Origin: CAYSPO01 sp964432945
Lineage (GTDB): Bacteria; Bacillota; Clostridia; Tissierellales; Peptoniphilaceae
Assembly (NCBI GenBank): GCA_964432945.1
Contig: CAYSPO010000006.1
Span: forward strand, 1-45,118
Direction: 5' to 3'
DNA length: 45,118 bases
Below are positions 41,189 through 45,118 of this stretch, piece after piece (position 1 is the stretch's first letter; each line of letters starts with the position of its first letter). Below the pieces are notes generated by a model. That model worked only from the letters and a program-made list of their open reading frames with translations, did not search any database and had not been told where the DNA came from. The translations under genes were made by a program, and so were the position numbers.

Positions 41189-41538
41189 TAATTTTCCTCC
41201 TGTCTTTCCTTAACTACTACACCAATATGGCTGCTACGCTTTAATATAGGATTAGCAGAACCTTTAGCCTTTGGTCTCCATCTTTTCATAACTGGAGCAT
41301 CATTTGCATATGCAGTTTCAACATATAGAAGGTCTCTGTCCAATCCAAAATTGTTTTCTGCATTAGCAATTGCGGAGTTAAGTACTTTTTCTAAAACTCT
41401 AGCTCCCTTTTTTTGTGTAAACCTTAAAATTGCTAGAGCTTCATCTACTTGTTTACCTCTAATTTCTTTACAGATAAATCCAACTTTAAGAGGTGAAACT
41501 CTACAATATTTAGTTTCAGCTTTTGCTTGATTAGCCAT
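41188..41538 (-). CDS. rplV: 50S ribosomal protein L22
   Basis: Exit-tunnel protein; its beta-hairpin lines the constriction and is a site of macrolide-resistance changes in other bacteria. The 116-aa product contains RVSPLKVGFICKEIRGKQVDEALAIL and the loop MKRWRPKAKGSANPILKRSSHIGVVV. No unusual change in the loop is apparent. Confidence 0.98.
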   Translation of the reverse strand: MANQAKAETKYCRVSPLKVGFICKEIRGKQVDEALAILRFTQKKGARVLEKVLNSAIANAENNFGLDRDLLYVETAYANDAPVMKRWRPKAKGSANPILKRSSHIGVVVKERQEEN

Positions 41539-41548
41539 CTATACCTCC

Positions 41549-41827
41549 CTATTTAACTTTAGACTTCTTGTCAGCAGCGTGGCCTTTGAAAGTTCTAGTT
41601 AGTACGAATTCCCCTAATTTGTGTCCAACCATATCTTCTGTAACATATACAGGAACATGCTTTCTACCATCATGTACTGCAAAAGTATGACCTATAAATT
41701 CTGGGAATATCGTAGATCTACGTGACCAAGTCTTAATTACTTTTTTCTCGTTTTTCTCGTTTAATTTGTCAACCTTTTTCATTAGATGATCATCACAAAA
41801 AGGTCCCTTTTTTACTGATCTTGCCAA
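41549..41827 (-). CDS. rpsS: 30S ribosomal protein S19
   Basis: Head protein that forms a complex with S13. The 92-aa product MARSVKKGPFCDDHLMKKVDKLN through GHKLGEFVLTRTFKGHAADKKSKVK is typical. Lies between rplB and rplV with AGGAGG upstream. Confidence 0.98.
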   Translation of the reverse strand: MARSVKKGPFCDDHLMKKVDKLNEKNEKKVIKTWSRRSTIFPEFIGHTFAVHDGRKHVPVYVTEDMVGHKLGEFVLTRTFKGHAADKKSKVK

Positions 41828-41837
41828 GATATTCCTC

Positions 41838-42671
41838 CTACTTTGATCTTCTACGTACTATATATTTATTAGATTTATTTTTCTTAGCCCTTGTTTTAAC
41901 TCCACGAGTCTTTTTGCCCCAAGGTGTTCTTGGTTCAGGTCTACCTATAGGTGCTCTACCTTCCCCACCACCATGTGGATGGTCTACTGGGTTCATTGCA
42001 GATCCTCTAACTCTAGGTCTTCTTCCAAGGTGTCTAGTCTTACCTGCTTTACCAATAGTTACAAGTTCATGAGATTCATTTCCCACAATACCTACCGTTG
42101 CTCTGCAAGTTAAGTGAATTAATCTAAATTCGCCTGAAGGCATTTTGATTTGTGCAAATTTACCTTCTTTAGCCATTAATTGGCAACCAACTCCTGCTGA
42201 TCTACCAATTTGACCACCTTTTCCAGGTTTCATCTCTATATTATGAACCATAGTACCAACTGGAATATTAGCTAGAGGCATTGCATTACCGATTTTACTG
42301 TCTGCATTTTCTCCAGACTCAATCATATCTCCAACTTTTAATCCTTTAGGAGCTAAAATATATCTTTTTTCTCCGTCTAGGTAATGAACTAAGGCTATAT
42401 TAGCAGTTCTATTTGGGTCATATTCAATCGCAGCGATTTTTCCTGGTATACCATCTTTATCTCTCTTGAAATCAATAACTCTATATCTTCTTTTAGCTCC
42501 GCCACCTCTAAATCTTACAGTAGTTCTACCGTATGAGTTTCTACCGCCAGATTTTGATAACTTGTCAGTTAAAGTTTTTTCTGGTTTAGATTTTGTGACG
42601 ATGTCTTTAGTGTTAATAGAGCTCATTGAACGTAAACCTGGAGATGTAGCTTTATATTTCTTTATTGCCAT
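41838..42671 (-). CDS. rplB: 50S ribosomal protein L2
   Basis: Core 23S rRNA-binding protein required for subunit association and peptidyl transferase activity. The 277-aa product begins MAIKKYKATSPGLRSMSSI and has the highly conserved GSAMNPVDHPHGGGEGRAPIG near the C-terminus. Follows rplW by 12 bases. Confidence 0.98.
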   Translation of the reverse strand: MAIKKYKATSPGLRSMSSINTKDIVTKSKPEKTLTDKLSKSGGRNSYGRTTVRFRGGGAKRRYRVIDFKRDKDGIPGKIAAIEYDPNRTANIALVHYLDGEKRYILAPKGLKVGDMIESGENADSKIGNAMPLANIPVGTMVHNIEMKPGKGGQIGRSAGVGCQLMAKEGKFAQIKMPSGEFRLIHLTCRATVGIVGNESHELVTIGKAGKTRHLGRRPRVRGSAMNPVDHPHGGGEGRAPIGRPEPRTPWGKKTRGVKTRAKKNKSNKYIVRRRSK

Positions 42672-42683
42672 TTTTTATCCTCC

Positions 42684-42971
42684 CTACATACCTTCAAAGA
42701 ATTCTATTTCTTTTGAATCCTCAGTTAGTGTAACGATAGCTTTTTTCCAGTCTTTTCTTTTCCCTGTAATTAAGCCACGTCTAGTTGTCTTACCGCTCAT
42801 ATTCATAGTGTTAACTTTTTTTACATTAACACCAAATATTTTTTCAACTGCTTTTTTAATTTCACTTTTGTTAGCTGCTGGAGCTACTTCAAAAGTATAT
42901 TTTTTAAAAGCCATATCATCCATTGATCTTTCTGTAACGATAGGTTTTATAATAATATCGTATGGAGTCAT
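42684..42971 (-). CDS. rplW: 50S ribosomal protein L23
   Basis: Docking site for trigger factor and SRP at the tunnel exit. The 95-aa product begins MTPYDIIIKPIVTERSMD and has NKSEIKKAVEKIFGVNVKKVNTM, typical for the family. Its ATG overlaps the rplD stop by one base. Its chaperone partner, trigger factor, is encoded earlier in this window. Confidence 0.98.
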   Translation of the reverse strand: MTPYDIIIKPIVTERSMDDMAFKKYTFEVAPAANKSEIKKAVEKIFGVNVKKVNTMNMSGKTTRRGLITGKRKDWKKAIVTLTEDSKEIEFFEGM

Positions 42972-43594
42972 TAGTTAAATACCTCCTCTACTAATTTTAC
43001 AGCATCTTTAGTAAGTATTAGCACATCGCTATTAACTACGTCATAAACATTTAATAAATTAGCAACTACAACATTTACATTTGATAAGTTTCTAAATGAC
43101 TTGTAAATAACTTCATCTTTTTCTGCAACTGCAAGAAGTACTTTCTTATCTGCTGCTAAAGTTGATATGATTTGTGCTGCATTTTTAGTGCTGATTTCAT
43201 CAAATTTTAATTCATCTAAAACGATTAATTCTTCATTCTCAAGTTTATATGTTAATGCAGATTTAATTGCTTTTCTTTTTGTTTTCTTTGGAATTGTGTA
43301 GCTATAGTCTCTTGGTTTAGGTGCGAATATTATTCCACCACCTGTCCAAAGTGGAGATCTATTACTACCAGCTCTTGCACGACCAGTTCCTTTTTGCCTC
43401 CAAGGCTTTCTTCCTCCGCCTCTAACTTCTGCTCTTGTTTTAGCGGATTGGGTACCTTGTCTTCTGTTAGCTAAATGATTCTTAACAGTTTCATAAACTG
43501 CGTGTTCAGAGATTTCAATTGCGAAAACTGATTCAGAAAGTTCAGCTTCCCCAACTACATTTCCTTGTGTATTTATAACATCAATCTTACTCAC
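42971..43594 (-). CDS. rplD: 50S ribosomal protein L4
   Basis: Exit-tunnel protein; in E. coli it also represses the S10 operon. The 207-aa product has the extended loop QSAKTRAEVRGGGRKPWRQKGTGRARAG and PLWTGGGIIFAPKPRDYS. Whether it regulates here is unknown; the rpsJ leader does not obviously resemble the E. coli L4 target. Confidence 0.98.
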   Translation of the reverse strand: MSKIDVINTQGNVVGEAELSESVFAIEISEHAVYETVKNHLANRRQGTQSAKTRAEVRGGGRKPWRQKGTGRARAGSNRSPLWTGGGIIFAPKPRDYSYTIPKKTKRKAIKSALTYKLENEELIVLDELKFDEISTKNAAQIISTLAADKKVLLAVAEKDEVIYKSFRNLSNVNVVVANLLNVYDVVNSDVLILTKDAVKLVEEVFN

Positions 43595-43611
43595 GGTATC
43601 CTCCTTTCAGT

Positions 43612-44241
43612 CTACTTGGACTTAACAGTCTCTTTAATAGTAACAAGTCCACCCTTATTTCCAGGAATTGCACCTTTAAGGAGAATCAAGTTTCTTTCAG
43701 AATCGACTCTCACAACTTCTAAGTTTTGTACAGTTACTCTTTCATTTCCCATTCTTCCCATACCTGCACGGCCTTTAAATACTCTTCCAGGATAAGCAGC
43801 TGCAGATCTTGCACCGCCACCTCTGTGGTATTTAGAACCATGAGCCATAGGTCCTCTGCCGTAGTTGTGTCTCTTAATAGGCCCTTGAGTACCTTTACCT
43901 TTAGATGTTCCAACTACATCGACTCTTTCTCCAGCTTCAAATACTTCTACTGTAATTGAATCTCCAGCATTGTATTGTTCAGTATCATCTACTCTAAATT
44001 CTCTTAAGAATTTTTTATAGCCAGTACCTGCTTTTTCAAAGTGTCCTTTCAGCGGTTGAGTTGTATGTTTTTCTTTTCTGTCAACAAACCCAACTTGAAT
44101 TGAATTATATCCATCAGTTTCAGTAGTTTTTACCTGAGTAATAATATTAGGCTCAGCTTGAACTACAGTAACTGGTGTTACAACGCCATGATCATCAAAG
44201 ATTTGCGTCATACCAATTTTTTTACCTAAAATACCTTTCAT
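43612..44241 (-). CDS. rplC: 50S ribosomal protein L3
   Basis: Early-assembly protein with a loop reaching the peptidyl transferase centre. The 209-aa product starts MKGILGKKIGMTQIF at the ATG at 44241, whose GGAGG lies five bases upstream; an in-frame ATG at 44253 carries that GGAGG as codons and was rejected. The loop KGKGTQGPIKRHNYGRGPMAHG is typical. Confidence 0.97.
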   Translation of the reverse strand: MKGILGKKIGMTQIFDDHGVVTPVTVVQAEPNIITQVKTTETDGYNSIQVGFVDRKEKHTTQPLKGHFEKAGTGYKKFLREFRVDDTEQYNAGDSITVEVFEAGERVDVVGTSKGKGTQGPIKRHNYGRGPMAHGSKYHRGGGARSAAAYPGRVFKGRAGMGRMGNERVTVQNLEVVRVDSERNLILLKGAIPGNKGGLVTIKETVKSK

Positions 44242-44294
44242 TTTCTCCTCCATTCTTACAGCGGATTACTTTTATAAAGCAATCATTCTAAGAC

Positions 44295-44603
44295 CTACAG
44301 TCTAATCTCGATGTCAACACCAGCTGGTAGGTTCAGCTTTTTTAGAGCTTCTAAAGTTTCTTGATTAGGCTCGATAATATCGATTAATCTTTTATGAGTT
44401 CTTTGCTCAAATTGTTCTCTAGAATCCTTGTGTTTGTGTACAGATCTAAGAATTGTAATGATTTCTCTCTCAGTAGGTAGTGGTATAGGTCCTGATACTT
44501 GTGCATCAGTTCTTTTAACCGCTTCCACAATTCTTGCAGCTGATTGATCAATTACTTCATGATCATAAGCTCTTAATCTGATTCTAATTTTTTGTTTTGC
44601 CAT
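44295..44603 (-). CDS. rpsJ: 30S ribosomal protein S10 (NusE)
   Basis: Small-subunit head protein that also acts with NusB in antitermination. The 102-aa product begins MAKQKIRIRLRAYDHEVIDQSA and has the family segment SGPIPLPTEREIITILRS. It is the first gene of the S10-spc-alpha supercluster, with a GGAGGAAAG site that can pair with CCTCC in the leader. Confidence 0.98.
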   Translation of the reverse strand: MAKQKIRIRLRAYDHEVIDQSAARIVEAVKRTDAQVSGPIPLPTEREIITILRSVHKHKDSREQFEQRTHKRLIDIIEPNQETLEALKKLNLPAGVDIEIRL

Positions 44604-44785
44604 TCTTTCCTCCTGTTATTATCGGGAGGTGCACCGATACACTTAGCCGGGTGTTTCGTATAATAATTTTTAATCGATGCCCTTCGCCCGAATTTAATTC
44701 GAACATGCTCCGTGAAAATTCCCCTGCCACCGACTAATAAAGCTTATTTTACAGGCAACCTCTCACATCAACGCTTTTTTGCTAC
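44604..44785 (-). promoter_or_regulatory. Long structured leader of the S10 operon
   Basis: About 180 nt between the predicted promoter and rpsJ, G/C-richer than the flanking spacers and without an ORF. CCTCC (44625-44629) is complementary to the rpsJ ribosome binding site GGAGG (44609-44613), across an 11-base loop, and also complementary to part of an upstream GAGGT (44758-44762). A small AATT hairpin lies around 44690-44705. It may control translation or read-through of the ribosomal operon; no known family was recognised. Confidence 0.45.
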
Positions 44786-44791
44786 CATATA

Positions 44792-44820
44792 AATATACAA
44801 TATTTCCTTAAATATTGCAA
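44792..44820 (-). promoter_or_regulatory. Predicted promoter of the S10-spc-alpha supercluster
   Basis: Minus-strand -35 TTGCAA (44815-44820), 17-bp spacer, -10 TATATT (44792-44797). A second candidate lies upstream: consensus TTGACA (44939-44944), 16-bp spacer, weaker TAAACT (44917-44922). Confidence 0.58.
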
Positions 44821-44993
44821 AGATAAGCCCTGAAAAATCCCATTCATAGTGTTTTTTATTAAGTTTTTGTAATAACTTTACAAACTTATAAAGGCTTATG
44901 CTTTTCTAACTGCTAAAGTTTAACAAATTATAGAAATTTGTCAATAGTTTTATTGAAAAAACTCGAAAATTATAAGCAAATAATATATATTAA

Positions 44994-45028
44994 CAAAAAA
45001 AGATCCAAACCCATATGGGTTTGGATCT
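44994..45028 (-). terminator. Terminator after tuf
   Basis: Perfect 28-base inverted repeat (45001-45028, 14-base arms around CATATG) followed on the minus strand by seven T. Separates tuf from the S10 operon, though read-through is possible. Confidence 0.9.
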
Positions 45029-45054
45029 CACCTGTCTCAGCACAATTAAAATTA

Positions 45055-45118
45055 TTATTCAATAATTTCAGTTACAACTCCCGCTCCAACTGTTCTTCCA
45101 CCTTCTCTAATTGCAAAT
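45055..45118 (-). CDS. tuf: Elongation factor Tu (C-terminal end only)
   Basis: Only the last 20 codons and stop are in the window. They read FAIREGGRTVGAGVVTEIIE, the characteristic end of domain 3 of EF-Tu. The position directly upstream of rpsJ is the classical end of the str operon. The gene continues beyond the window. Confidence 0.95.
   Translation of the reverse strand, partial: FAIREGGRTVGAGVVTEIIE

Noticed and set aside
42466..42978. 170-codon plus-strand open frame
   Set aside because: Antisense to rplB and rplW, with no promoter or ribosome binding site of its own.
44640..44720. tRNA-like segment in the S10 leader (GTTCGAATT)
   Set aside because: The T-loop-like string is there, but no acceptor, D or anticodon stems can be drawn around it.
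1..45118. CRISPR array, insertion sequence, prophage or defence system
   Set aside because: No spaced direct repeats, transposase, integrase, nuclease or toxin-antitoxin genes were found; the spacers are too short and the genes are all recognised housekeeping families.

Overview
The window looks like chromosomal housekeeping DNA from an AT-rich, low-GC Gram-positive anaerobe. My best guess is a Clostridia/Tissierellia-type organism, possibly Peptoniphilaceae, but taxonomy cannot be proven without a search. The grounds are: a ribosomal protein L27 whose N-terminal extension is of the kind removed by the Prp protease, with prp between rplU and rpmA; strong AGGAGG ribosome binding sites almost everywhere; a cdaA-cdaR-glmM cyclic-di-AMP locus; a two-subunit glycine dehydrogenase (gcvPA/gcvPB); a small KOW protein between adk and infA; and a rubredoxin. 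All genes read on the minus strand except the rubredoxin. No rRNA, tRNA, insertion sequence, prophage or CRISPR array was seen.

Layout by coordinate (transcription mostly runs from high to low). 1-1853: end-truncated obgE, then rpmA, prp and rplU with a terminator and an L21-type leader. 1855-5559: cls, typA and an anti-sigma-factor-like ATPase. 5699-5857: rubredoxin (+). 5924-12155: the proteostasis cluster tig-clpP-clpX-lon-engB. 12161-16891: the cyclic-di-AMP/cell-wall cluster cdaA-cdaR-cca-glmM, with a tRNA CCA enzyme inside it. 16909-17229: HPr (ptsH). 17564-18184: a PAP2 phosphatase. 18194-24033: the glycine cleavage operon gcvT-gcvH-gcvPA-gcvPB-lpd with a strong promoter and terminator. 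24247-25320: rplM-rpsI with an L13-type leader. 25579-27470: ftsH. 27546-30793: ecfA1-ecfA2-ecfT-truA. 30823-44820: a near-complete S10-spc-alpha ribosomal supercluster from rpsJ to rplQ, including secY, adk, infA and rpoA. 45001-45118: the last codons and terminator of tuf.

The genes cover translation (ribosomal proteins, IF-1, TypA, ObgE, EngB, EF-Tu), transcription (RpoA), protein export (SecY), folding and degradation (Tig, ClpXP, Lon, FtsH), one-carbon/glycine metabolism, vitamin uptake (ECF module) and envelope/second-messenger synthesis. Differences from the commonest textbook order are that rpsD is not between rpsK and rpoA, map is not beside adk, ftsH separates truA from rplM, and cca sits inside the cda-glmM operon.

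I found no clearly new multi-gene system. The most interesting signals are regulatory. The leaders of three ribosomal operons (rplU, rplM, rpsJ) each contain a short segment complementary to the Shine-Dalgarno/start region of the first gene, and in the rplM leader that segment can also pair upstream, which would make a switch. The gcv promoter has a symmetric dyad at its predicted start site and no recognisable glycine riboswitch. Promoter, leader and operator calls come from reading the sequence by eye and are inference.
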